64,000 nucleotides of DNA, from the NCBI GenBank assembly GCA_015501055.1, contig JADNYV010000050.1, positions 1-64,000 on the forward strand, given 5' to 3'. This document shows, piece after piece, positions 49,494-60,559 of this stretch. The first letter of the stretch is position 1. Every line of letters starts with the position of its first letter. The notes beneath the pieces are model-generated. The model had not been told where the DNA came from. It saw only the letters and a program-made list of their open reading frames with translations, and did no database searches. The translations under genes were made by a program, and so were the position numbers. This stretch comes from Mucidula mucida (Eukaryota; Basidiomycota; Agaricomycetes; Agaricales; Physalacriaceae).

Positions 49494-50500
49494 ATGACGG
49501 ACTCATCCCTTGCCGCTGTCGTCAAACAAATTCTTGGACCACGGTAGTCTATTCACTTCTTCTAGGTGTATGCTCTGCGCAGTACTTCACCTATTTCACG
49601 TCCGGTTTCAACGATAGCAAGGTATTGTTGTGCGTGTCTTTTGTTCGACCACCACGTATTGCACCCGCTGACGTAACATACCATCTCCTAGTGTAACGGT
49701 TGTCTGGATGGCGGTCATAGATGTCCTGCTTGCCATAAACTCTGTCGCTGTTTTGTGGCACTATTTCATCGAGCACTTCACCGACATAACTGTTCTGCCA
49801 AGCGGCTGTTGGAACTTGAACTTGTTGCCTCTTCTTTCCACTCTGTACGCAGTCTCGCTTCTTTGTCTTTGCGCCTTGAGTACTCACTGCTAAAACTTGA
49901 AGTACGGCAATCCCGGTACAGATTTTCCTTGCGAATCGCATCCGCAGATTTTCAAAGGCCCCGGGACACTCACGCCAATGTGTGTCCCCACTTAGCAGAT
50001 TTGAGGGAGCGAAAAAATCGATTTCACTGTCCCACTTTAGCAGATTTGAGGCCCAAAACTCGATAACACTGTCCCAAGTTAGCAGATTTGAGGACCATGG
50101 ACGCTGACCGCCGTTGATGGCCCGCGGATGATGTTTGGAGGTGAGAAGCCCGAAAGAGATGGATGGACCCAAAAACGCGCTCCTATCGGTGAAAAACGCG
50201 GTTCCATGCTGCTGGGGCAAAATTTGGGACATTTTCGCCTCTCGGAGGCAAAAATGGGGCAAAAGTATCACGTGTACGTCACATTTTGTCACTGTCACTG
50301 TCCGCTTTTGCAGATTTGAGGCTCGAAAAGTTGCAGATTTGAGGCCGATTTTGAGCGGATTTTGGGGACATACATTGGCGTGAGTGTCCCGGGGCCTATT
50401 TTCAACCAGCCGTGTCCTCGTTGGCGTACTCGTAACGCTCAGCATTGGCGGTGCCATTCCTGCTTGGATAAGCTCCGTCAACCCCAGCTGACTTGGACCT
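49494..50500 (+). pseudogene. DUF6534 membrane protein, copy 3, disrupted by a MITE
   Basis: Starts MTDSSLAAVVKQILGPR and then hits a stop because bases coding for the first helix are deleted. The next frame continues VVYSLLLGVCSAQYFTYFTS, then WMAVIDVLLAINSVAVLWHY and, after an intron, IFLANRIRRFS. At that point a 442-base MITE is inserted (49956-50397). The sequence resumes with SRVLVGVLVTLSIGGAIPAW and loses similarity after ISSVNPS. The later exons (ISRY, NLGRFYT, LNAR) are absent. It is a pseudogene facing acyltransferase copy 3. Confidence 0.85.
49956..50397. mobile_element. MITE with 26-bp perfect terminal inverted repeats (hAT-like)
   Basis: The element begins AGGCCCCGGGACACTCACGC and ends with its exact inverse; the perfect repeat is about 26 bases. 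It is flanked by the 8-bp target duplication ATTTTCAA (49948-49955 and 50398-50405). Inside are several degenerate copies of a unit containing TTAGCAGATTTGAGG (near 49996, 50038, 50080) and shorter forms on the right (GCAGATTTGAGGC, near 50311 and 50331). There is no coding capacity. The duplication length suggests a hAT-related source. Confidence 0.92.
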
Positions 50501-51734
50501 AGAATTACATTACTCACTGTATGTCGCTCTCCACTACTCATTACAGCACCGGACCCTAACTCCAGAATACAGACGCTCATTGTTCGAATCGGAATCAGAG
50601 AAACGGAAAATGTGTGCAGTGTCAACTCGGTTGATCTCAAGGTGCACTCCTTACTTTGAAGTCTTCTCGTAGCTCAACTTTTTCCCCTAGGTTATCAGGC
50701 AAAGGCCGCGGCAGTTGTACGGACAGGATCTTTCGATCGAAATCTCTCATACGCGGGAAATACATACAGACGTCGAGTGGCCAGCTAACGCGAAGGTTGA
50801 CGTTGAGCCCACCCAAAACGCACGAGGATGTGAGTCGTGAGTTCGTTCGGTTGTAGACTCTGTTTAGTCCCCTCTCGAACGAGGGTAATCGAGTAGATCT
50901 TTAATCGCGTATCAAATGATCTGCAAGCATATTCCCAGTTGTGGATTTGATGGGAGATGGGAGAGAAAGTCAGAAGGGTGAAGATCAACCAGCCTGAAAA
51001 GGAGGACGTGACGACCACAGAACTTAGGATGCGGCAACACCAACCTTGACTGAGGTGACATACACGCGTGGAAGCAGCTGCGCGGTGCGCGTGTCCATCA
51101 ATATCGTCTGTATGGACTACGAGCATCTATGCGCGCTAGGTTCCACTTGACCTGATGTGTCCCCCACTGTTGCCCGGCCAGCGGGAAGTCTCTCGAACAT
51201 GTGGATGATACATACACATGAGCAATGGATTACTCGTGACCATATTGAAGGTAGACTCTGGTGGTCTTTGAATGGCAAGTTATGTCTCTTTTATCGATGC
51301 GACGCAAGCAGTCTCACCAGAAAACCGCATAAGCTTGGCTTTACAACAGTGCAGTTCCATTTCCAACGCCACAATCGTCTAAAGGAGAGCAAACTGTGAC
51401 CATATCGCCCTCAACAGGATTTATAAGCCTAGCAGTTTGACTCTTCCAGGCCTCAGACTAGGCGATATCCTTATGGTGAGCATTCTCCGTATAGAGTCCC
51501 AACTAACATATCTAGAGCTTCTGAGTAATGGGAAGAGCCTACGCGTACCAGTCCAGCCAAGTCACGGAGAGCGGGTCCGGATAATGTTGTATGTAATATC
51601 ATAAACATTGTGCCGCCGCCCGTAATCCTCATGACCTACGCAAAACCTATATAAGCCTGTGGAGTGCACTGTGGATTGCTTGTCTTCTTCGACCTTCACG
51701 ATTTCCCTCACCATAAACGTTAACGCCGCTAATC
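50501..51734. other. Intergenic, no supported gene
   Basis: The left edge may include degraded DUF6534 sequence. A 113-codon minus-strand frame at 50.8-51.1 kb has no known motif. The right end has a TATATAAG box (about 51648) some 87 bases ahead of the KRE9-like ATG. Confidence 0.45.
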
Positions 51735-52299
51735 ATGATCTTCACGTCCTTGTTCGTCGCCGCGCTCGCGTCCTTCGCGATGGCGATGCCTCTGAATCTT
51801 AACGTCGCGTCGCGGGATGTGTATACCCCGCCTGTTACCGATCCTACCACCGGGACGGTGTGGACTGTCAACGATACTGTTACTGTGACTTGGTGAGTGC
51901 GGACCGACTTGTCTGGCGTCCCATATTTAATGAAGTTCCTCTGCGATGTAGGGACACCTCGGATCCACCTGAACTGATCACCAACCGCTTTGGGAGTAGC
52001 ATCAGACTGAGGAAGGGCGATATATCTCTGCCTGGTGAGCTCAGCTTTGGTTACCCAGCTCTTGAAGGACCTTGTTGACGAACGGTGAAGTTGTCCTCGC
52101 CGATCAATTTGATATCCTGCTTGGCGAAATCGAGGTTACAGTACCCTGGGTTGTGGCTGGAGATGATTATGCCATCGTCTGTGCGTGTTCAGACCAACTT
52201 CCCTCTTTCCTCCACTGAAGCCTCTTTCCTCTTGTAGTGTTTGGCGATTCCGGCAACTTCAGTCCAACCTTCAGCATCATCGGTGGTCCCGAGTTTTAA
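51735..52299 (+). CDS. KRE9/KNH1-like secreted cell-wall protein
   Basis: Starts MIFTSLFVAALASFAMAMPL, a clear signal peptide, and is preceded by TATATAAG about 85 bases upstream. After short introns the exons give VYTPPVTDPTTGTVW, DTVTVTWDTSDPPELITNRF, IRLRKGDISLP, then GEVVLADQFDILLGEIEVTV, VAGDDYAIVLFGDSGNFSP and a stop at 52299. This is the Kre9/Knh1 N-terminal-like beta-sandwich found in many small Agaricomycete secreted proteins of 140-200 residues. No Ser/Thr-rich tail or GPI signal follows. Yeast relatives act in beta-1,6-glucan assembly; in this short form the role is unproven. One intron boundary between SLP and NGEVV is uncertain. Confidence 0.8.
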
Positions 52300-52999
52300 T
52301 GACTGCATATCATGGACTTGAAATGGACTATAGACCTTCTAGGGACTAATAAACATCGTCGTTGTGTACAAGTAGTGAATATTGAATGAGAATCAGTTTC
52401 AAGTTGGGGAATGGGTCGTGGGAAGTACTCACCATAAAGGATTGTAACTCCGACCAGCCTCTCAATGGACTTGACCAGGACTTATCAATGGACTTGACCA
52501 GGACTTATCAATGTCGAATTTCAGTTTCACAGTATCGAATATCGCGCCCTTCGCGCTTTGTGTACCCTCCTAGCGCTATACGGATAACGGGTAGCGCGAA
52601 CAATGGCTCAATGCTCGTGGATACGAACAACCACGGTCCCGAGACTAGAACATATAATTACCACTCATCCAGACAATTTCCAGCTCTGATGCCCATTTCT
52701 TCTGTGTACCCTCGACCCCACAGCGCTCTCGTTCCCACCATACACCGCAGTTCCTTGCTCCATCTTAGATTCCTAGACTCTGGCGTTTTTTATGATGCTG
52801 CGAATTCTTACGGGTTCTTTTCCGTGACGACGACTTCCCTTGCTCGGACTCGCAGTCATCTATAACCGCTTACCGGTGCAACATGGGCTTGACGCAGTTT
52901 TCAGCTTCTTCGGAGAGGATTCAGATGGAACCCGACAGAAGCATCTTACAGTACGTTTCACGCGGAGCGTATGTATGGTTATCAGGCTCTGATATATTT
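52300..52999. other. Intergenic with a short tandem repeat
   Basis: A 24-bp unit TCAATGGACTTGACCAGGAC plus TTAT is repeated twice at 52462-52509 and starts a third time. A 159-codon plus-strand frame covers it but has no motif and I do not call it. Confidence 0.5.
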
Positions 53000-54270
53000 C
53001 TAGAAGGCAAATGCTACGCGTTCCCTAGCTAGTCTTGCTGCCGTTTCGTACCATTCTGGTGGGAGGATAGTGATCTTCTGGTCCCAAAACCCTGCCCTAA
53101 GCATAGGATCCCACCACATTGGTAACAAGACATAAAACCACGCCACTACCCATGCATATCCGACTATGTAGAGGACAGGATTTCCTCTCTTGATACCGAG
53201 TTTTCGTGCAGTGGCTATGACACCCTCCTCTAAAGCAATGCCAAAGGCCTGTAGATTGAAGAAGAGGAGTCCTCGGCTGTTCTCGTATCTCCCACCGCCC
53301 ATACTGTCGCAGAGCGAGTGCATAGAACCTGAGAGGAAGAACGCAATGTATAGCTGGACGAACGAGGAAACTAGCGTTTCAGGTTTCAGACGAAGTACCC
53401 TTTCCGTCAAGAACTTGCTATGGTCGTAAAAGATCTGCAGCGATCGATTTGTGAGCCACGTTCAGACTAGTGCCATTCGTTCACTTACTTTGCGCAGCCA
53501 TTGGTGCCACACGCGACTGATCAACCTGTCAATACGGCTTCATGTCTACGAGGAAAAACTTACCCCCAAACACGACGGATCGTATACGCATCGGTCCACG
53601 ATCCAAACCATTCTGTCCAGTCTTCTGGGCGAGACAGGTGCAGTGCCACTGACACGAGACAAACAATGCTATGAACGATGGCCAAGCCTGCCTGGACCTG
53701 CGCGACCCAGACACCCAGATCTATTATGCGCCAATACCACGTACGTTCGGTAAACGAGATGCCGTTTGCCGGGGATACAGGAGAGTATCTGATATACAAT
53801 CCGCACATATCGATAATCAGGGCGCGTAGAAAGAAGATGCAGGTCTGATGAACGAGGAAGGAAGCGCGCGATGTTCCCGGGGCTGGCCTTGGACGTAGAA
53901 CGCTGCCCTTGGGCTCAAAGTTCCATCCGACACCGCGAGGACTGGATAGCAGGCGCAGACTCCATTTGACGCGCGCGCTCAAGGACGCGTCCTCGATGTG
54001 TACCTCTTTCTGACGAATCCAGCGAAAGTCGCGTTGGGGATTCGAGAGCAGGATCAAGTCGGACGCATTCAACAGGAACCACATGTAGCCTACGGCCAAA
54101 ACGCCATCGACGACCGCACTGCCTGCTGTCGTCGTATAGAGATAGAGGGTGGAGAGCGTGCCGACGAAGAAAATCCAGCGCGGGAAGGACGGTTTTACGA
54201 CCAAGGAACTGAAGAGGCAGAAGACTGCAAAGGCTATCGCCTCGACGGCGAAGGACTTGCGAGTGGTCAT
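53000..54270 (-). CDS. Wax-synthase-like MBOAT acyltransferase, copy 4
   Basis: An intact three-exon gene from ATG 54270 (MTTRKSFAVEAIAFAVFCLF) to the stop at 53000. Exon 1: VVKPSFPRWIFFVGTL, LILLSNPQRDFRWIRQKEVH, LLSSPRGVGWNFEP and HLSRPEDWTEWFGSWTDAYT. Exon 2: RVWHQWLRK. Exon 3: LRLKPETLVSSFVQLYIAFF, LSGSMHSL with the MBOAT His, then YAWVVAWFYVLLPMWWDPML. The first exon is most like copies 1 and 3. It is paired head to head with DUF6534 copy 4, and both partners are intact. Confidence 0.88.
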
Positions 54271-54700
54271 CGTGGTGAAGGTGTATCTTGGGTGGGTCGC
54301 TCGAAGAAGTTACCTCAGATTTTAATTGACTCCAGACCTGCAGGTCGGTTTCTGATTCTTCTGATGAAGACGAACCGCGCACGGCATTTGTTTTCATAAA
54401 CGGATCAACTTCGCTGGTTTGATGTCTTATTGGTACACTTCGTGGGTGCGCGTCCCCACTTGTAACCGGCAATCACTATACAATCGATGAAGTTTTTCTC
54501 TCATGGCGTGCTCTAGCATGTGCGACAGCACGATACGTGAAACCAATGATTGTTCAGTAGACGTCAATGTCCCTATGGCTCGACCTCGGCCTACGGCCGC
54601 CTTGGGGTGGTATGCAAGTGAATGTGGATTGATTGCCATCAAGCCGTGTTCTTCGCTGTATTTAAGAGCTGAAAGTATGTTGCTTTTCGTAAGCAACAGC
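54271..54700. promoter_or_regulatory. Divergent promoter region, pair 4
   Basis: This 430-base region has GTGCGCGTCCCCACTTGTAA followed by CCGGC (about 54446-54470), shared with the pair 3 region, and a TATTTAAGAG box at about 54658 ahead of the DUF6534 start. Confidence 0.6.
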
Positions 54701-56009
54701 ATGGCAGACGCGGCGTCGCTCAACGCCGCTGTCCGAAAGGTCATCGCGCCTGTACTCATCGGGGTTATTGTTCACGCTTTTCTGCTGGGTGTCTGTTCTG
54801 CTCAATATGTCACCTACTTCACGTCCAGATTCAACGACCACAAATTCATCGTGTACGTCCTTCCTGGTTCCCCTTCTTTTCTGCATACCTTACTTCCCTG
54901 GCAGCTCAATAGTCGTTTGGCTCGCCATCGTTGATGTTGCTCTTACTATAAATTCGGTCACTGTCATCTGGCAATATGTCATCGACCATTTCGCGGACGT
55001 GACTGTATTGAGCAGCACTACCTGGAATTTCAACATGTTCCCAGTGTTTTCAACTTTGTAAGCTTCGTATTTGTCTTGTGATGATTTGACGAACTAGCGT
55101 ATCCCACCACAGCTCTGCGATTCCCGTTCAGATCTTCCTTGCCAACCGGATTCGCAGATTCTCGAACAGCTGGATCCTCTTTGGCGCGCTCGTACTGTTG
55201 ATTCTTGGTCCAGCTGTGATGGGATGTCTCACCTCCGTTCAATTGCAGTCACAATCAGCACTGACGGATAGAGCTACTGCGAGGAGGGTCGGTTATTCAT
55301 GGCTCGCATTGAACGTTGGGTGTGATACCATCCTGAGGTCGGTCTCAACTCTTGTCTTGATGATGCTCTCGCAAATAATACCGCGTTATAGTTCTCTGAT
55401 GATATTCTACCTTCAACGCCAGAAAACAGCTTTCGCCCGCACAAATAAAATCATTTCACGATACGTTCAGCTCGCTATACAGTCCGCTTTACCGGTAACT
55501 CTTTCAGCTGTGAGTACGCCTCAACTTCGCCATGCTACGCTCTGATCCACCGATTCACCGATAGATCACAATTCTCTCACTTGGGGTCACGATGGTAGAG
55601 AGCAACATGCACACGCCCTTCACTCTGTGTCTCGGGCGTTTCTACACGTCAGTCTTTATTTTCAGTGTCGGCAGTATCTACACTGAACTTCTGGCACAGT
55701 ATTACAATGTTGACGGTGCGGATCATTTTTCATTTCCTGCACACCGAGATCTTACGCTCACGGCCAGACTCTCAACGCTCGTATCGGGCTCAGGGAATAC
55801 GATAACTCGTACAATTTCAACTCGATCCATTTATCAGTATGCGCCTATCATTATGTTCCTCTAGTTTCTTTCATCATGATCGTCGGCAGGCTATCGACAG
55901 AAGGGCGCGTCAAGACGTTGCAATCGCAGTAACGCATACCGAGGAAACTCATTTGGAGAGTGAATGGCCTGCCAACAAGTCGGACATCTCGGGACTGACG
56001 CAAAAGTGA
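54701..56009 (+). CDS. DUF6534 membrane protein, copy 4
   Basis: An apparently intact multi-exon gene from ATG 54701 (MADAASLNAAVRKVIAPVLI) to TGA 56009. Segments in order: CSAQYVTYFTSRFNDHKFIV, WLAIVDVALTINSVTVIWQY, SAIPVQIFLANRIRRFS, RVGYSWLALNVGCDTILR, LMIFYLQRQKTAFARTNKII, SRYVQLAIQSALPVTLSA, NMHTPFTLCLGRFYTS, TLNARIGLREYDNS and a polar tail AIDRRARQDVAIAVTHTEET. About seven hydrophobic helices. The GRFYT/TLNAR junction needs a long intron with a weak donor (GTCTTT). Function unknown. Partner of acyltransferase copy 4. Confidence 0.83.
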
Positions 56010-56272
56010 CTTCTAATGTAATCTATCGTCTTCTCAGTTCAATCGCTTGTACTTCGGATACTCTTATAAATCTTGACAACAACGCTGTAAGAATAGAAAG
56101 CGAGTCGAGCACTATTCCCATGGGTTCAAGGACAAATCTTCTATGCCGTACTTAACACCGGAGTCCACGCTTGTTGACTTAATCAAGAACGTCACTGACC
56201 GCTGTTCGGTGGAAAGGTCATATATAAGCTCTTCATTCTTTAAATTCAACTGTATACTCGATTCGTGCAACA
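56010..56272. other. Intergenic
   Basis: 3' flank of DUF6534 copy 4 and upstream region of the APH-like gene, with TATATAAGCT at about 56220. No gene is seen. Confidence 0.5.
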
Positions 56273-57092
56273 TGGCTGAATCGTACGCTTCCCACCAAAT
56301 TACCGCTCTCCGACACTGACTCCTCCTAGGCCCTCCGAGTCTTCATTAACTCCGGGCGACCATGGTTCAGCTCTCGTCAATGAAGCTCTTGTGACAGAGC
56401 ACGTCGCTCTCCGCACCACTATTCCTGTTCCTTACATCCTGGACCTTGTGGAATATCCCTACCCAAACAAGTACGAACTGACCATGGTCGACAGGCGAGA
56501 AATGATCATGCTCATGACCAAAGTAGACGGCGAAGGGCTAGGAAGCGACGGGACTCGCCTTGAGGATTTGACTCCCGGGCAGCTTACCATCCTCGCAGGC
56601 ACTCTACGTGGCTGGTTCGATCAGCTACGTTCACTTGCGCCGCCACATCTACGTCAAATTTCCGGGTTTCTGCCAGGAAGCGACTTTTACAGCTATAGAA
56701 TTGACGCTGGAATGCCAATTCCCTCCTTCGCTTCGCAGGACGAGTTTCATGATCATAGGTTTTCCACAGTGTGGGAGCCGTACGACGACAACATGCGTGA
56801 GTTGATTGCGCGACGCGGCAACAAGCAGTATCGTATATGCCTCAGGCATGGCGATATTACGCCACGTAACCTCCTTTTCGACAAGAGTATGCACCCTTCA
56901 GCTCTTGTAGACTGGGAATGTGCGGGATGGATGCCTGAATACTTCGAGTTGACTTGCACGCTCCACCGCCTCTATAGATATCAAGGCTGGGTCGACCTCT
57001 TCAAGCGTGTCTTCCCAGGCTACGAAAAGACGAGGTCACGGTTGATGTCGCCGTTCTCAAGCATTACGTTCCGCTATAATATAAATCTATGA
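56273..57092 (+). CDS. Aminoglycoside-phosphotransferase (APH)-like kinase
   Basis: The core is clear: an N-lobe ALVNEALVTEHVALRTTIPV and PYILDLVEYPYPN, then the catalytic loop CLRHGDITPRNLLFDKS (HGD-x-x-P-x-N-L-L) and the metal-binding DWECAGWMPEYFEL. This is the fungal APH/choline-kinase-like family (Pfam APH); substrates in fungi are mostly unknown. The ATG at 56273 is in a different frame from the core and the core frame is closed by a TGA just upstream, so the start needs an unseen intron or carries an indel. Near 57027 one base seems missing: an alternative frame gives DEVTVDVAVLKHYVPL and a stop at 57079, a more family-like end than the direct frame ending at 57092. Confidence 0.72.
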
Positions 57093-57749
57093 AGTGGAGG
57101 CACTAGACCGTGGCTCTCTTGATTCATGCTTGGTTACGGAAATCGGGAGGAATTGGCCTTCAACGTGTCTACGTCTCGATAAGCTCTGCGTCAACTTGGT
57201 ATGCTATGAAATTCACCATTGGTATCACCTACAGGCAACGCACGTCTTAGCACTATCGAGACGCAGCTTCAGTTCGTCCTTCAGGCGGGCGAGCCCAAAT
57301 TCACTTGCCGCGTCTGGCTGAAGCAAGCTCTCAGAGTCCTCCTCCATCATGCCAATATCAACAACTGCTCTGCGATTGAGTACCGTAGTCTCGCTCGCGT
57401 TTGTCGTTCTGCTTTCTCTCTTTCTGACATATCACCATGTTCCACTGTGTATCAGTAGCGATTGTTTCCACGTACCTACTTTGACTTGTTACAGTCGAAC
57501 AATCTCTGTTGTTTGCACGAACTCTTAGTAGAGAATAGGCGCGTTGTTGAGACAAATATTAAGTCTAATCAGATGTTTAGTTTACAGGCTAGAGTTCGCG
57601 GTGACTCTGCAGACAATTATAATGCGATACGATAGTTCAAGCGCGTAAAATCAAAGACGTTACGGAAAGCTCGGAGGGCTGACAAGGATTCTCGCAATAA
57701 TCATCGCCTTCTTTCTGTGCGTCCACTGCTACGCCGTGACTAACGGAAT
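57093..57749. other. Intergenic between convergent genes
   Basis: 3' flanks of the APH-like and F-box genes. No supported gene. Confidence 0.5.
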
Positions 57750-60090
57750 TCAGACGCGTGAGCTTGATATCGAAGAAGAAGAAGCAGCGCGAACGTACGT
57801 AGCGGCGATATGGTGCTGGACATCGTCCAAATCACCGGGAAGTCTTTCATCTTCCGTATATCGACAGTGTTTACACATCCATCCTTCGGGGTCCATCATC
57901 TCCGCGATAGGCCGTTCTGTAATGCTACCGGCGTCCACCAATTCCACGTTCTTTCCCACCTCCAGCTTTTCGGTGACTCCGTGCTGATACAGCAGGAGCA
58001 CCTGAAGGAAACGTCAATCTCTAATGGAAAGGAAGAGAAGAAGGAACGAACAAATTTCCTCCACCCAAAGAGATACTTCTTCTCCTTAATCGAATGCGTC
58101 TTCGGAATAGTCTGCTTCAAGCTCTCCAGATACGCTGCGACAGGATCCCTGGACGCATACCCACGAAGCTCGTGATGGATGGTATACGGACAATCGATGT
58201 AGTGTAATACACGTCGAGGTCGTCCAAATCTCCAGGCCAAGCGGTCTCCGGATTGAGGCCCAACAGCCTCACAACTTGGCGGACAATCTCGTTCAAAGCG
58301 GGATCAACGCGGATGACTCTCGCATCCCAGTTGCGCCGTCTATAGGACGTGTGTATCCAGGACGTCACCTCCACCGCACCATCCTCCGGGACCTCCCAGT
58401 TCTCATAGATCAAGCCGTAGCTCGCTGTCACGCAGAAATGGTAGAAGACCTCTGGATAGAATAGGGCATCGAGCAAACCTTGCATACGCTCGGATAGGAA
58501 GCCAAAGCTAGATGTCTTATATCTGTGCAAGGTGGTTCAGCCGCCGCGTGTAGCGCGAAGATGTCGGAATGGATGACAGTGGTCCATTTCTCAATCTCGG
58601 CAGGGATTCGATCGAAAGTAGCTTCCCACTCCTCCCAAGCAATATAATCGATCCCAGGCTTTTCTATAATAGCCTTCATAGAAGGAAGGCTCATCCAGTC
58701 GCTAGGACTCGGGCTGATGTGATGGAACAATCCTGTGCGCGGACCATATGCACGTATGAACTGTTTGCCTTCTCGGAGTTGACGCATACAGTTCAGAATA
58801 ATGCATGATTGTGTTCGGCGAAGTCGTATCGTGGCGTTTCGCTCCCGTTTGAGGCGTTTGACGCGTAAACCGTCCATGAAATCATACATCATATCACGAT
58901 TGTTCAACCAGGCTGTTGGTTCTGGGTTAAAGATGCTCTTCGTCAGTCAACAACGAGACCTACTTTTGATTGTCAATGGACGACGCTGTTTCATGAACCA
59001 GTGCTCCTCCAGCTCATCAGCACAATCGTCGTCGTCGAGCTCATCGTCGTAACCGTCGTCTCCCAGGAGGCCCCAGATCCTTGTGTATCGTGAGATGTTT
59101 ACATAACCATAGCAGAAACCACAACTCACTCGACCTTGCGTTGCTCTTTGATTTCATGTGTCTCAGCAAGATGATTCTCAGCCTGCTGCGCTGCCCATTT
59201 GCGGCCTTCATTGGCGACCTGAAACGATAAGGATAGAATGGGGAAATCCCGAATCAACTCACTGTCGACTCCCATTCACGAGTCCGAGCCTCGTAAAGAG
59301 CGAAAAAGCGGTCCTTCTCGGACAATGTCTCCAGCGTGCTATAACGGGCAGCGATTTTCTCGTACTGCGGTCGGAATACGACCGCCTTGTTGACAAACTT
59401 TTTGTGTGTCACTGAAACTAGGTGTAAGATTATAATGATATTCATACAAGAGAAGCCATACCTGATTCAGAAATAGGAACTAAACTAGCTAGGCGATGGT
59501 CCTCGTCGTTGAATGTATCAACAATAATCAAACTGTGGCATATTAGGCGAGGGATAAGGAAGTGAAGTATAGCTCACGAGGTAGGTGTGCACTTTGGACA
59601 AAGCCTTATTCCTAGATCCCAGTCAATGACGCGTCGTATAGCCTTCGCGCAAACCTAGATGAACGTCAATTGACGCGTCTTACGAGCTCTATAAAACGAC
59701 TCACGTGGCATCGGTTCTCGAAGACGAGCGAAGTCCAAGCCGGCTCTGAGAGGGCATCTCGTGGATCCGGAAGGTCCGGAAAGAATCGCTTCCTCGATTG
59801 CTGCCAAACAGTTAAGGACGAGCGACTCATCAGTGTCTGCCGAAAGAGCTTTGCAGCGCGGGCGAGAGAGAGCAGATCAAGAGGTGAGAGCAAGCCAAAG
59901 ATCTGGGAAATTTTTGAAGTGACTGCATGACGGAAAAGTACGCGTCACTTACCTCGAAGCAGATATCCAGAGGCATATCGATTAATCCGCTGATATTCTT
60001 CTGCTTATTCTTCTTGCCCAAAGGCCCGCAAGTCGGCACATTCTCCTTGTCGTCGTTGCCAGAGACTCTGGCACGTTTGCGTGGGGGCAT
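57750..60090 (-). CDS. F-box protein with zinc-binding motifs (basidiomycete type)
   Basis: Starts MPPRKRARVSGNDDKENVPT. The F-box spans LIDMPLDICFE, an intron, and IFGLLSPLDLLSLARAAKLF followed by SSLTVWQQSRKRFFPDLPDP. A zinc motif CHVCAKAIRRVIDWDLGIRL-CPKC follows, split by an intron. Later exons include KKFVNKAVVFRPQYEKIAAR, FYPEVFYHFCVTASYGL, DLDDLDVYY and EKKYLFGWRKFV. The C-terminus has a second zinc pair WMCKHC. This is a common Agaricomycete family of about 500-600 residues, presumed SCF substrate adaptor. There is a one-base frame break near 58195 between DLDDLDVYY and DCPYTIHHELRG. A C-terminal paralogue lies at 62.6-63.3 kb. Confidence 0.75.
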
Positions 60091-60559
60091 GATGGTTCAA
60101 GTTGAAGGAAATGGGTCCGGATGGAGCTTTGAAATTGGTCGTCAGGAAAGCACGTGACACGCGTTATTGTGCTTTGTTTGCCCGAGTCGCCTCTGCGTAC
60201 GCCACACTTTGCTTCAAAACATTCCGCTTTGAGAGACACGTTCGAGGTTGCCAGATGTCTCAAACTGGTCGCTTTTGCTCTCATGGCTTCTAGTACACAG
60301 TCTGCAGGTACCTGGTGAGAAAGTAGAGCTATTCCTCGTCGGTTATCTTTTCTACCCGTAGTACCCCTCAAATGATATGTGCTCACGGAAGACCGTGTTC
60401 TTAAGGAGGTAGTACTACAGTCGAGCGAAGAAGTATCAACCACTAAGTCAAAGAACAACACAAAAACACAATCATATTATCATTCAGAAATATCAAAGCA
60501 AGTAAGGTATCATGGTGATCATCATCATCCTCGTATGAAAACCATCAAAAATCAAACAA
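60091..60559. other. Intergenic between F-box gene and acyltransferase copy 5
   Basis: Upstream region of the F-box gene and 3' flank of the acyltransferase. No gene is supported. Confidence 0.5.

Noticed and set aside
52386..52865. 159-codon plus-strand frame
   Set aside because: It spans a 24-bp tandem repeat and has no motif, no signal peptide and no homologous pattern; treated as non-coding.
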